Source: CAVVEQ01 sp963828855 (GTDB lineage Bacteria; Chloroflexota; Anaerolineae; Anaerolineales; Anaerolineaceae). From it: DNA of 64,000 nt. Under the pieces are notes generated by a model, which saw nothing but the letters and a program-made list of their open reading frames with translations, did not search any database and was not told the origin of the DNA. The first letter of the stretch is position 1. Every line of letters starts with the position of its first letter. The stretch spans positions 434,001-498,000 of the forward strand of contig CAWHGB010000002.1 in the NCBI GenBank assembly GCA_963828855.1, in the 5' to 3' direction. Positions 1 to 9,874 of the stretch are shown here, piece by piece. The position numbers were made by a program, and so were the translations under genes.

Positions 1-328
1 CCAGGCTCGCCGCAACCAGGGTTTTCTGCAGCACGGCTCGCTGCCCCTTTTTGGTGATCTCGAACGAATTAATGATGTTCTCTGTTACCCATCAGATTCT
101 GATAAAGCCGCTGCAAAAAATCGGCTCATGGGCCATGCCACCACCCTGGAAACCATTCTCGGTTATCAAATAACATGGGAGCAAGCCGCGGAAGCTTTGG
201 TGAAAGGTTTTCGTAAAGCGTTTGGAATAGATTTTTCTCGATCGGTTTTATCTAAAGATGAAATTGATAAAAGTAATAGATTGAAAGCGGAAAAATACGG
301 AAACCCGGGTTGGATCAAACGAAGGTGA
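1..328 (+). CDS. lipoate--protein ligase family protein, C-terminal part (5' end outside window)
   Basis: Frame 2 is open from the first base to the TGA at 326-328. About 108 residues remain. They begin with a segment reading RRNQGFLQHGSLPL, which matches the conserved stretch of LplA/LipM-type lipoyl and octanoyl transferases, and end with a short C-terminal helix rich in Lys and Arg. The family attaches lipoate or octanoate to E2 and GcvH proteins in the cytoplasm. The catalytic lysine and the N-terminal two thirds are outside the window, so ligase and octanoyltransferase cannot be told apart. The 3' end overlaps the possible start of the next gene by 19 bases, which suggests co-transcription. 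Confidence 0.7.
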   Translation, partial: QARRNQGFLQHGSLPLFGDLERINDVLCYPSDSDKAAAKNRLMGHATTLETILGYQITWEQAAEALVKGFRKAFGIDFSRSVLSKDEIDKSNRLKAEKYGNPGWIKRR

Positions 329-1398
329 AAGGACCTTTAGTGTCTATTCTTTTACAGGTTACCGGGCATTACTCGCGAAGAAAACCGTTCTTATCACTTC
401 TAGGGATCGTGGCTATTCTTGCCGTGGTCGTTCCCAGTTGTGCCCTTCTCCCAGCATCAAAAGAAGCAACCCTGACGCCATCCCCCGCTGTTTTTTCAAC
501 ACCCACACTTGCCCCCGTGGGCAGCCAGGAAAACCCGCTTGTAATGGGTTTCTTAAACCCGCAAAATGATCCAGCAATTCTTTCCGCCGGGGCTTCCCTG
601 AGCGACGACCTGGCCGCTTATTCTCTCTTAGCCATAAAAGCTGAATATTTCCCGGATTACAAGACACTGATGGAAAATCTTGCCCAAGGGAAAGTGCACA
701 TCTTCTGGCTCCCGCCAGCCACATACCTCCATGCGCATGATCGAGGGCTTGCCACCATCAGTCTTCTGTCCAACCATTTTGGTGTATATTCTTACGGAAC
801 CCAGTTCCTTGCCAACCAGGCCAGCGAGTTCGATCGGGCTTACGATCCGGTTTCCGGTACCAATCGAATGACCGCGGAACAATCCCTGGCGCAATTTAAA
901 GATAAACGTCCCTGCTGGGTGGGTCCGGATTCCTTATCAGGTTATTACGTCCCCCTTGGAATCCTAAATGAAAACCATATCCCAGTCCTTCCCGGCGCAT
1001 TCCTACAAAACCATTCCGCGGTAGTGAGAGCGCTGTATATCCGAGGTATCTGTGATTTTGGGGTCACATTTGCACTCCTGGGTGATCCACGGACTGCTTC
1101 AACAGTTCAAAATGATCTGACTGATGCCCTGGATCAGATCCCGGTGATTTACCAATCGGAAGGCATTATTCCCAACCTTGGACTCGCATATTCCTACAAT
1201 GTTCCCGTTGAAATGCAGAAAAACTTGGATGATTTCTTTCTTTCAGTGATTAAGAATGAACAGGAACGGGGAACGCTTTCAACAGCACTGGATTATGAGA
1301 TCCAGAATGCCCAGAAGGTTGATGATTCCGTCTATGATCGGCTCCGCGAACTTCTAAAATCCGCTGGTGTGGATCTCCAGTCCCTTGTAGGCTGGTAA
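310..1398 (+). CDS. PhnD-like ABC transporter substrate-binding lipoprotein
   Basis: 362 residues if the ATG at 310 is used; GTG codons at 325 and 340 are alternative starts that avoid the overlap with the upstream gene. A hydrophobic segment at about residues 28-44 ends in VPSC, a good lipobox, so the mature protein should be a lipoprotein. A short Thr/Pro linker follows (about residues 52-70). The rest resembles the periplasmic-binding type 2 fold of PhnD proteins: a ligand loop around GPDSLSGYYVPLGIL and a distal region with PNLGLAYS. Family members bind phosphonates or phosphite, but the ligand-binding residues are not clear enough to name a substrate. No permease or ATPase gene is adjacent. 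The frame is intact; CTT GGA at 955-960 is read normally here. Confidence 0.65.
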   Translation: MDQTKVKGPLVSILLQVTGHYSRRKPFLSLLGIVAILAVVVPSCALLPASKEATLTPSPAVFSTPTLAPVGSQENPLVMGFLNPQNDPAILSAGASLSDDLAAYSLLAIKAEYFPDYKTLMENLAQGKVHIFWLPPATYLHAHDRGLATISLLSNHFGVYSYGTQFLANQASEFDRAYDPVSGTNRMTAEQSLAQFKDKRPCWVGPDSLSGYYVPLGILNENHIPVLPGAFLQNHSAVVRALYIRGICDFGVTFALLGDPRTASTVQNDLTDALDQIPVIYQSEGIIPNLGLAYSYNVPVEMQKNLDDFFLSVIKNEQERGTLSTALDYEIQNAQKVDDSVYDRLRELLKSAGVDLQSLVGW

Positions 1399-1426
1399 AA
1401 TTCCCATTCATTAATTTAAGGGTAAT

Positions 1427-2074
1427 TTGCGTAGAATATTGCGAATGTTGTTCATAATTCTGATTTTTCTTCTCCTTTTCGGAGTGCTGATCCTCGGGAT
1501 TCCCCGGGTGGTCACTGGCATTTATTCAAATCCCCGGGTTTCTTCGGTATCTGAGGCAGCTCCGGAGCGTGCCGCCATTGTCTTTGGTGCCGGCCTGCGA
1601 AGGGATGGCACCCCCACCACCATCCTTCGGGACCGGGTAGAGACTGCAGCCGCACTTTACAGGCAGGGAAAAGTGGAGAAGCTGCTTTTCAGTGGGGATA
1701 ATAGCTTCCTCGATTACAATGAGCCTGGCGGCATGAAGGAATATGCCCTCCAATTAGGCGTCCCTGAAGAGGATATTGTTCTGGATTTCGCCGGTAGGCG
1801 GACCTATGATACTTGTTACCGCGCAAAGGAGATTTTCGGCCTTCAAAAAGCGCTTCTGGTAACACAGCCATATCACCTGCCCAGGGCAGTATTCACCTGC
1901 AACATGCTCGGATTGGAAAGCTCGGGAGTGTACGCGGATAATTACCCGTACCGGAAATTATCGCTTGGTTTTTGGAACCTGCGGGAGCTCCCCGCAACCC
2001 TGGTAGCTTTTTGGGAGATCTTTTTCAGTAAACCACAACCGATCCTGGGAAACCCGGAACCCATCTTCAAATAA
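1427..2074 (+). CDS. SanA/YdcF-like DUF218 membrane-anchored protein
   Basis: 215 residues from a TTG start at 1427 preceded by AAGGG; an in-frame ATG at 1445 is the alternative. One N-terminal transmembrane helix (about residues 7-28) is followed by a single DUF218 domain: IVFGAGL near residue 51, LLFSGDN near residue 85, the RTYDTC segment near residue 125, and LLVTQPYHLPRA near residue 143. The E. coli homologue SanA affects envelope permeability to vancomycin; the enzymatic role of the family is not settled. Here it would face the outside, anchored in the membrane. The frame is intact, including a normally read CTT GGT at 1964-1969. Confidence 0.75.
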   Translation: MRRILRMLFIILIFLLLFGVLILGIPRVVTGIYSNPRVSSVSEAAPERAAIVFGAGLRRDGTPTTILRDRVETAAALYRQGKVEKLLFSGDNSFLDYNEPGGMKEYALQLGVPEEDIVLDFAGRRTYDTCYRAKEIFGLQKALLVTQPYHLPRAVFTCNMLGLESSGVYADNYPYRKLSLGFWNLRELPATLVAFWEIFFSKPQPILGNPEPIFK

Positions 2075-2091
2075 TCGAAAAGGAAGGACCA

Positions 2092-2677
2092 ATGAATAGA
2101 GCCGATGCCCTCGCGATCGTAAATGAATATGTGAAGAATCATAATCTTGTTAATCACATGCTTGCGGTTGAAGCCGGTATGGTTTTTTACGCACGGGAAT
2201 TAGGTCAGGATGTTGAAAAATGGCAGGTCACCGGATTGCTTCACGACTTCGATTGGGAAATCCACCCAACCCTGCCCGACCACCCACTGAAAGGTGCGCC
2301 AATCTTACGGGAAAAAGGGGTTCCCGAAGAGATCGTCCTCGCGATTCTTAAGCCATTCCGATCTTCCGGATTACCCCCGGCAAACCCTCCTGGAAAAAGC
2401 TTTATTTGCCTGCGATGAGATTACTGGCTTGATCACCGCTTCCGCTCTCGTGCGGCCATCCCGCTCTTTGTATGACCTGGAGTCTTCCTCGGTAAAAAAG
2501 AAATGGAAGGATAAAGCGTTCGCCGCCGGAGCAAACCGCCAGGAAATGGAGCTGGCAGCGCAGGAATTTGGCGTGGAATTGTGGATGCATGTGAACAACA
2601 TGATCATAGCCATGCGTCCCATCGCCCCGGAACTCGGACTTGCTGGAAATCTCAACCCGGACGGTTCACCGATCTAA
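2092..2677 (+). CDS. HD-domain hydrolase (one +1 shift)
   Basis: 195 codons once one base is skipped. The N-terminal half carries HD-domain metal ligands: His in VNHMLAVE and the HD pair in LLHDFDWE. The second half, in the next frame, reads SHSDLPDYPRQTLLEKALFA, then CDEITGLI and a helical tail, exactly what follows in small HDIG proteins of this type. The break lies after CTT at 2347-2349, where skipping A2350 restores the protein. The gene starts 17 bases after the DUF218 gene and probably shares its transcript. Substrate unknown; small HD proteins are often phosphohydrolases. It converges on gyrA, 22 bases apart. Confidence 0.75.
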
Positions 2678-2699
2678 GAAAGACCGGGGAGGGTTTTCT

Positions 2700-5332
2700 T
2701 TAGCTTTCTGGTAAGATCCCCCGCTTTTTTCGGGTTGTGGGAGGTTTCTGAGTTATTCTGGGTTTTCCCTTCGATGGCTTGTTCTGCGAATCTTTCCTTT
2801 TATTTCCGGTGGAAGCATCAGACCGTCCGGTCATTCTTCGGCTTTTCTCTTGCTTTGTATTTTTCGTTTTCGCGGACTTCCTGGTGCGAGCTGATAGTTT
2901 TTTCTCGGATGGGAGCGTGAAAAATCTCTCAATAGAATCACCGGGTTTTATAGTTACTGCATCCTGCCCAATTCGAGTCCGTTTACCTAACTCAATTTCA
3001 TCCATGCGGAATGTTTTTAGGGCAGATTTCCTAAGAATTGCCAGGATGGTACGATTTTGATTATCGGTGAACCCTCCGAGGATTTTCGCATCCCCAGTAA
3101 CTTTAGCCGCAGAAACACCCCGACCATATCTTCCCTGGCAGGGGTACTCCTCCGCTGAGAGCCTCCAAGCTTTTCCGGTGGAATCCAGCAATATCACCTG
3201 GCTCCCTTCCCGGATCACCCCTGATAGGACCACTTTGTCCTCCCCATGTATTTTTATTCCATTCACCCCAGCAGCCATCAGGCCCATTGGGCGCACTTCA
3301 CTTTCTGGGAACCGGATCGCGGCCGAGTTACTCGTCACCAGGATCAGATCATCATCACCTCCGGTGAAAAGCACTTCTTGCATTTCATCTCCCGGGTTGA
3401 TCTTGACCAGCGGGAACATCTGCGAAGAAGGCCCTGGTAGATCGCTGAGTAGGCTCTTCTTGACCATTCCCTGTTTGGAGACGGTGATAATATGCGTTGG
3501 TACAAAACTACTATCTTCTTTCTGAACCACAAACCCAAGCGCCAACTTCTTGGCATCTTTAAAGGGAGTCGCCTTTTCCAGCATAGTACCTTCGTCAAGT
3601 CGGTCTGCTTCCGGCAGAGTGTGGATCGCAAGTGCCGATGCCATGCCATCCTTGCCGACCAGGTAAAGGGTCTGATGTGTATCAGCTTTCAGAACCAATA
3701 TTGGAGCATTCCTGCCCGAGTATTTCGGCAAAGTGGGTGAATTTTTCCTGGAAATCAGACCATCCGATGAGATTTGAACCCAGGTCTCTGCTGCTTCGGT
3801 GAGATCCGAAAGGGTCAATTTCAGGTGGTTGGCTTCCCCCTTTTTCAAGAAAACGATTTGGGTACGGCGGCGGTCGTTGAATTTTTTCTTGACCTCCTGG
3901 AGTTCCTCCGCCACAACTTCGCGTAATTTCCTGGCAGAACGGAGCAAACCCTCCAACGCTTTGATTCGCGTCATTAGTTCTTTATACTCTTCCTCAATTT
4001 TTTTTCGCTCAATCGCCGCCAGTCTTTTAAGCGGCATATCCAGAATCGCATTCGCCTGGATCTCGCTGAGCTTAAATTTCTTGATCAGCTTGATCCGTGC
4101 TTGATCTGTGTCCGCCGACCCGCGGATGAGCGCAATGATCTCATCCAGATACTTCAGTGCGATTTTCAAACCTTCCAAGTATATGCGCCCGCGCCTGAGC
4201 TTGTTTGAGATCAAATTCGCTACGCCGACGCACCACCTGCAGGCGGTGCTCCAAATATACTCGCAGTGCCTGCTTAAGCGTCAGCAGTCTGGGTTCTCCG
4301 TTTACCAGGGCAAGTAGGTTGATCCCGATGGTGATTTGCATGGGTGTATGCTGAAATAGATCACGGAGGATCTTCTCAGAATCGGCTCCCAAGTTTGAGC
4401 TCGATTACCACCCGCATTCCATGCCGGTCAGATTCGTCGCGGAGATCTGCGATTCCTTCCAGCCTGCCTTCCCGAACCAAGCTCGGCGATGCGTTCGATT
4501 AATGAAGATTTATTTACCGTGTATGGCAGTTCAGTGATGATCAAACGGAATCGTCCTCGGGTCATTTCCTCCTTGTGAACGCTGCCCCGCAATGCAACCC
4601 GGCCCTTTCCCGGTGGCATAGGCTGCCAGTAACTGGTTTTCCTCCCCCTCCAGTAGGACGATCCCGCCGGTGGGAAAATCGGGACCTTTGATGAATTTCA
4701 TCAGGGTTTCAATATGGACGTTATCCAGTGAATCCCAGGAGTGCAACATGATGAATAAGGGCGTCCACCACCTCGCCGAGATTGTGCGGGGGGATATTGG
4801 TTGCCATCCCCACCGCGATACCGCTGGCTCCATTCACAAGCAAGTTCGGTGCAGCTGCCGGTAGGACTGTTGGTTCATCGAGGGTGTCGTCGAAATTCCG
4901 ACTGAAATCAACCGTGTCGCGATCTAGTTGGGTGAGAAGTTCGATCGCAAAATGACTCAATCGGGCTTCCGTGTACCGCATGGCTGCCGGCGGATCGCCA
5001 TCCACGCTCCCAAAATTGCCCTGCCCATCTACAAGTGGACCGCGCATGGAAAAATCCTGCGCAAGCCTGGCCATGGCTTCATAAACTGCCATATCCCCGT
5101 GAGGGTGATACTTCCCCAGTACTTCACCAACAATCCTGGCGGATTTTTTAAATCCCGAATCCGCCCGTAAGCCCATATCGTACATGGAATAGAGGATCCT
5201 GCGCTGTACCGGTTTCAAACCATCGCGGGCATCCGGCAGCGCCCTGGATACGATGACACTCATGGCATAATCCAGATAGGATTGCTGCATCTCGTGATCA
5301 ATATCCACCTTACGGATCATTCCCATATCCAT
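2700..5332 (-). CDS. gyrA: DNA gyrase subunit A (five +1 shifts)
   Basis: 875 residues if five bases are skipped. Start ATG at 5332, five bases after GGAGG; GTG 5344 lies upstream in frame. The N-terminal part has the QRRILYSMYDMG helix, the DNA-breakage site in AAMRYTEARLS (active Tyr) and GASGIAVGMATNIPPHNLGE. The C-terminal half (from about residue 500) is the beta-propeller, with a GyrA-box-like QGRYGRG and a Lys/Arg/Ser-rich tail. Shifts: about 4750-4759; GGG at 4603-4605; CTT at 4479-4481; CTT at 4391-4393; CTT at 4177-4179. Corrected junctions read AAYATGKGRVALRG, IAELVREGRLEGIADL, IELKLGADSEKIL and AHILEGLKIALKYLDE, all typical GyrA. It lies downstream of rpoC behind a terminator. ParC is possible, but the box favours gyrase. 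Confidence 0.85.
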
Positions 5333-5398
5333 GCTTCCCTCCACTTATCTCTTAAACACCGGTTCAATCTTACGAACAAAGGTGAACCCCGTCAACTT

Positions 5399-5431
5399 AA
5401 AAAATGGGAGGGCTTTTTTCAAAGCCCTCCC
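5399..5431 (-). terminator. intrinsic terminator after rpoC
   Basis: An 11-bp perfect stem (5406-5416 with 5421-5431, G/C-rich, 4-base loop) is followed on the minus strand by A and six T (5405-5399). It lies 19 bases after the rpoC stop and separates rpoC from gyrA, so gyrA needs read-through or its own promoter. Confidence 0.85.
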
Positions 5432-5449
5432 GCATTTCGTATAACCAGG

Positions 5450-8400
5450 TTATTCTGCGACCGTATCCGCCTTGGGTTCTGCTTCCTCTTCGGTAACAAC
5501 AGCCACTTGCGCGAGGTTTTCTTCCTCAGAGAATCGTCCGTGCACAAAACCGGTTCCGGCTGGGATAAGTTTCCCAATGATGACGTTTTCCTTTAAGCCG
5601 TAAAGTGGATCCGTATTTGAGGCAATCGCCGCGCCGGCTAGAACCTTGATGGTATGTTGGAAGGAGGAGGCCGAAAGGAATGAATCGGTGCTCAAGGAGG
5701 CTTTGGTAACACCCAGCAAGAGTTCCGCAAAGCGGGCAGGTTGTTTGCCTTCCGCGATCAGTTGTTCATTCACCCGGCGGATCTCAAGCCGGTCGAGAAC
5801 ATCGCTTGGCAGGTAACTTGAATCACCTGGACGGATTACCTGGACTTTGCCGAGCATTTTTCGGATAATCACTTCGAAGTGTTTGTCATTAATATTTTGA
5901 CCCTGGGCACGGTACACTTTCTGGATCTCAGTCATCAAGTATTTCTGACATTCCTCGCGGCCTTTGATCTTGAGGATCTGATGCGGGTTTATAGAGCCTT
6001 CAGTGATCTGCTGCCCTGCTTCCAATTCCTGTCCATCCCGAATGATAAGGCGGGATGTGGTTGGAATAACGTATTCTTCGGATTCTTTCAGTTCGTAGGA
6101 AACGATGACCTTGCGGCTTTCGATCCGAACCCTGCCGGAATGCTGGGCGGTTATGGAAGCTTCGCCCATCTCAGCCAACAACTCACCTACTGTTACCGCG
6201 GATTCATCCGTGGTAAGGATTTTCCACTCTTCAGGAATTTCATATTCATCGCCGACCATCTGGCTATGCTCCACAAGCACGGAGCGCATTTCGTTGCCCC
6301 GCTCGGAAGTGAGGATTTGGGCAATGCCATTGATCCCACTGATGACCGCCTCGCCTTTCGGCATCCTGCGCGCTTCAAAAAGTTCTTCAACACGAGGGAG
6401 ACCTGTGGTGATATCGCCGCCAGCCGCCACACCGCCAGTATGGAAAGTTCGCAAAGTAAGTTGTGTGCCCGGCTCGCCGATGGATTCTGCAGCAACGGTT
6501 CCGACTGCTGCACCTAATTCCACAAGCTTCCCACGCCCAAGATCCATCCCGTAACACATTGCGCAAACACCGTGGATCAACTCGCATGAAAGTGTTGAGC
6601 GGACTTTGACAATATTTACTTGTGCTTCTTCGATCTTGCGGATTCGATGATTATCAAGCAGCTCGTTTTCTTCCACCAGGATTTCCCCAGTGTTGGGATC
6701 CACAACGCGTTCACAGAGCGTACGTCCGTAAAGCCGCTCGCGGAAGGATTGTCCGGCTACATCATCTTCGCGTCGGAGGTATATTCCCTCCTTGGTTCCG
6801 CAATCCAGTTCATTAATGATCAGATCCTGGGCAATATCCACAAGGCGGCGGGTCAGGTAACCGGCATCTGCTGTGCGCAGCGCGGTATCGGCCAACCCTT
6901 TTCGGGCACCGTGCGTGGAGATGAAGTATTCGAGCGCGGTGAGTCCTTCACGGAAGTTGGATTGAATGGGCAACCGGATGATACGTCCAGCAGGATCAGC
7001 CATCAAACCACGCATACCAGCCAATTGCGAGATGGGACCAAAACCACCTTTGGTGGCACCGGAGTTCGCCATGACCGCCAGGTTTCCATCGGGATCCATT
7101 GATTTCTTTACCGCGTCAGAAACTACCTTGGTGGTATTTTGCCAGATCTCAATGATCCTTTCGTTGCGTTCCTGTTCGGTCAGAAGACCTCTCCGGTAAT
7201 CTTTCTGCAGCAATTCGACTTCCGATTGGGCATCTGCCAGGATCTTTACTTTCTCTTCCGGAACGGTGATATCGTCCACAGCGATGGTTACACCGGATTT
7301 CATTGCGTACTCAAAACCTATATCCTTGATCCGGTCAGCAATATCGGTGGTGACATCCGATCCACAGATTTCATATACTTGGGCGATAAGATCTTTTACG
7401 CCACCCTTATCAAGCTCATCGTTGACGAACTGTACTTCCGGGGGCAGGATGCGGTTAAAGATAACCCTTCCAACGGTTGTATCCAGCATTCGGGGTTCCG
7501 CGTTCGGAAGGCGGTCGTTGTGCTCATCGATCCAGGAGTTTACCCGCACCTTGATGGATGTTTGAATATCCACCATGTCGAGCGCCAGTGCCAGTTCAAC
7601 TTCATCAATATCTGAGAACACTTGCCCATCGCCGCGGTGCTTGCGATTATCCATGTGAGTAAGGTAATACACACCCAGCACCATATCCTTCGATGGACTG
7701 ATGATGGGTTCGCCATCTGCAGGTTTCAGCAGGTTCTTGGAGGCGAGCATCAATTTACGGGCTTCCAGAACTGCCTTCTCAGAAAGAGGTACATGCACAG
7801 CCATCTGGTCACCGTCGAAGTCCGCATTGAAAGCTGTGGTCACCAATGGATGAAGCTGGATGGCGCTACCCTCGATCAGGATCGGCTCGAAGGCTTGGAT
7901 GCCAAGGCGGTGAAGTGTGGGAGCACGGTTTAGCAAAACCGGACGCTCCTTGATGACTTCATCGAGCACTTCCCAGATCTCTGGTTTATTGCGTTCGATC
8001 AAACGCCGGGCCCCTTTGACATTGCCCGTGTAGTTGTGGTTTACCAGGCGGGAAATAACAAACGGACGGAAGAGTTCCAGCGCCATGGTCTTTGGCAGAC
8101 CGCACTGGTTCAATTTAAGATTCGGACCTACAACGATCACTGAGCGGCCGGAATAATCCACTCGCTTGCCCAGCAGGTTACGGCGGAAACGACCCTTCTT
8201 TCCTTTGAGCATATCACTCAGTGATTTCAGTTCACGTCGCCCGCGTCGGGATAAGTGCCTTGCCGCGCTGGGAGTTATCCACCAGTGAATCTACCGCTTC
8301 CTGGAGCATGCGTTTTTCGTTCCGGACGATCACATCCGGAGCGCCAAGTTCCAGAAGCCTCTTGAGGCGGTTATTGCGGTTGATCACACGGCGGTATAGG

Positions 8401-9705
8401 TCGTTTAGATCGGAAGTGGCGAAGCGTCCGCCATCCAGTTGCACCATCGGGCGCAAATCGGGTGGAATGACCGGGAGCTGGGTCAGGATCATCCATTCCG
8501 GACGGTTTCCCGATCGACGGAAAGCTTCCACCACTTTCAGGCGGGTGGTGGCTTTCTTGCGTTTTTGCTTACTCTTGGAAGTTCGGACTTCTTTCCAAAG
8601 GTCTTCAGAAAGCCTATCAAGGTCAAGCCGGTGCAGAATATCATAAAAAGCTTCCGCGCCCATATCAGCCCGAAAAACCTGGCCGTACTTGGATTTCAAC
8701 TCGCGGTATTTGGATTCGCTCAGAAAACTGAATGGCTTTAAGGTTAGGATTTCATCTTTTTGATGACCAGTCTGGTCGCTGTTCTCATTGGCTTGATCTT
8801 CCAATTCATTTCGGAGTTCTTCCATCCTGAGATCAGCTTCCGCCTTCTCCTTGGCCATGTCCATCTTGATCTGTTCGAGATCACGATTGAGTTGTTCGTT
8901 ATAGACTTTCTCGATATCGTCAAGGTGCGCTTTTACGATCTGCTGGACTTTGGAGATGTGTTTCTGGTCGATCGTCTCCCCAGCTTCAACTACAACTTCT
9001 TTGGTCGATTCGAAAGTGCAGTGCTTTTCGGGTGACTGTGCCCATCTTTTCCTGCAAGGTCTTTTCCAAGCGATTGCCCTGCCTGGATTTCCGGTTCAAG
9101 TTTCTTGGCAATCATCTCTTCGGAATTGGTTTCCAGCTCTTTCTTGCGCTGGTTCAGTTCAGCGATCTTGTGATCGCGGGTCTTTTTTCACTTCCAGGAT
9201 TTGAGAGTTGATCCGGCCGGCTTTTTCATCGTTGATGCTGGTAAGCTCATCATCGATACGCTTAATCGCCTTGGTACGGGCTTCTTCATCCACAAAGGTT
9301 ACGATATATTGAGCGAAATACAGAACCCGGTCGAGGTTACGGCGGGAGATATCCAGCAAGTAAACCCAGGTAGGAGGGGATCCGTCGGGTGTACCAGATA
9401 TGTGCCACTGGTGTGGCAAGCTCGATATGCCCCATGCGTTCACGCCGGACGGAAGATCTGGTAACTTCAACACCGCATTTATCGCAGACGATGCCCTTAT
9501 AGCGGGGGTTCTTATATTTTCCGCAATAGCATTGGTAATCGCGGGTGGGTCCGAAAATCGCTTCGCAGAATAAACCGTCCTTTTCCGGGCGAAGCCGGCG
9601 GTAATTGATCGTTTCCGGTTTTAATACTTCACCGTAGGACCAGCTTTTGATCGTTTCAGGTGATGCCAGACTGATGCGTAACGCAACAAGGCTTTTTGTT
9701 TCCAC
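5450..9705 (-). CDS. rpoC: RNA polymerase subunit beta' (five +1 shifts, all in the first third)
   Basis: 1416 residues when five bases are skipped, normal for RpoC. GTG start at 9705 with a perfect AAGGAGG seven bases upstream. In order: the N-terminal zinc ribbon (CYCGKYKNP...CDKCGVEV, about residue 60), a coiled-coil insertion, the clamp/rudder region, the NADFDGDQMAVHVP active-site loop with three catalytic Asp, the bridge helix and trigger loop (GEPGTQLTLRTFHTGG), and an acidic tail. Shifts: CTT 9358-9360; an A6 run around 9183-9188; CTT 9068-9070; TTT 9013-9015; CTT 8253-8255. Corrected joins read YLGLLLDISRRNLD, QSLEKTLQEKMG, ALHFESTKEVVVEAGE and KALSRRGRRELKSLSDMLKG. From 8252 down to 5450 the frame is uninterrupted. 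rpoB is not upstream; a histidine kinase is. Confidence 0.95.
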
Positions 9706-9733
9706 GAGGATGCCTCCTTAATTGAACCTGGTT

Positions 9734-9776
9734 AAAAAAAGACCCTACGCAAATACGAATTTATTTGCGGCATAGG
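9734..9776 (-). terminator. terminator-like hairpin in the rpoC leader
   Basis: An 8-bp perfect stem (9748-9755 with 9762-9769), extended by four more pairs (9744-9747 with 9773-9776) across a 3-base bulge, is followed three bases later on the minus strand by seven T (9740-9734). It sits between the kinase stop and the rpoC GTG. It can be the kinase terminator or, because a promoter candidate lies upstream of it, an attenuator of rpoC. Confidence 0.65.
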
Positions 9777-9814
9777 AGTTTGTGTTCTAAAGGGAAATGC
9801 ACATGCAAACTGTA

Positions 9815-9823
9815 ATTATATCA
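9815..9823 (-). promoter_or_regulatory. extended -10 promoter candidate for rpoC
   Basis: On the minus strand the sequence reads TGA TATAAT: a consensus -10 hexamer (9815-9820) with the TG of an extended -10 element (9822-9823). No -35 hexamer lies at normal spacing. Transcription from here would give a leader of about 100 bases carrying the hairpin at 9744-9776. Confidence 0.45.
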
Positions 9824-9874
9824 CAATTTGTCAATAGGCAAGGAATTCAGCCTTGAGGTTGTTCGGATGTGGGG

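Noticed and set aside
9829..9834. TTGACA on the minus strand as -35 of the rpoC promoter
   Set aside because: Only eight bases separate it from the TATAAT; normal spacing is 16-18.
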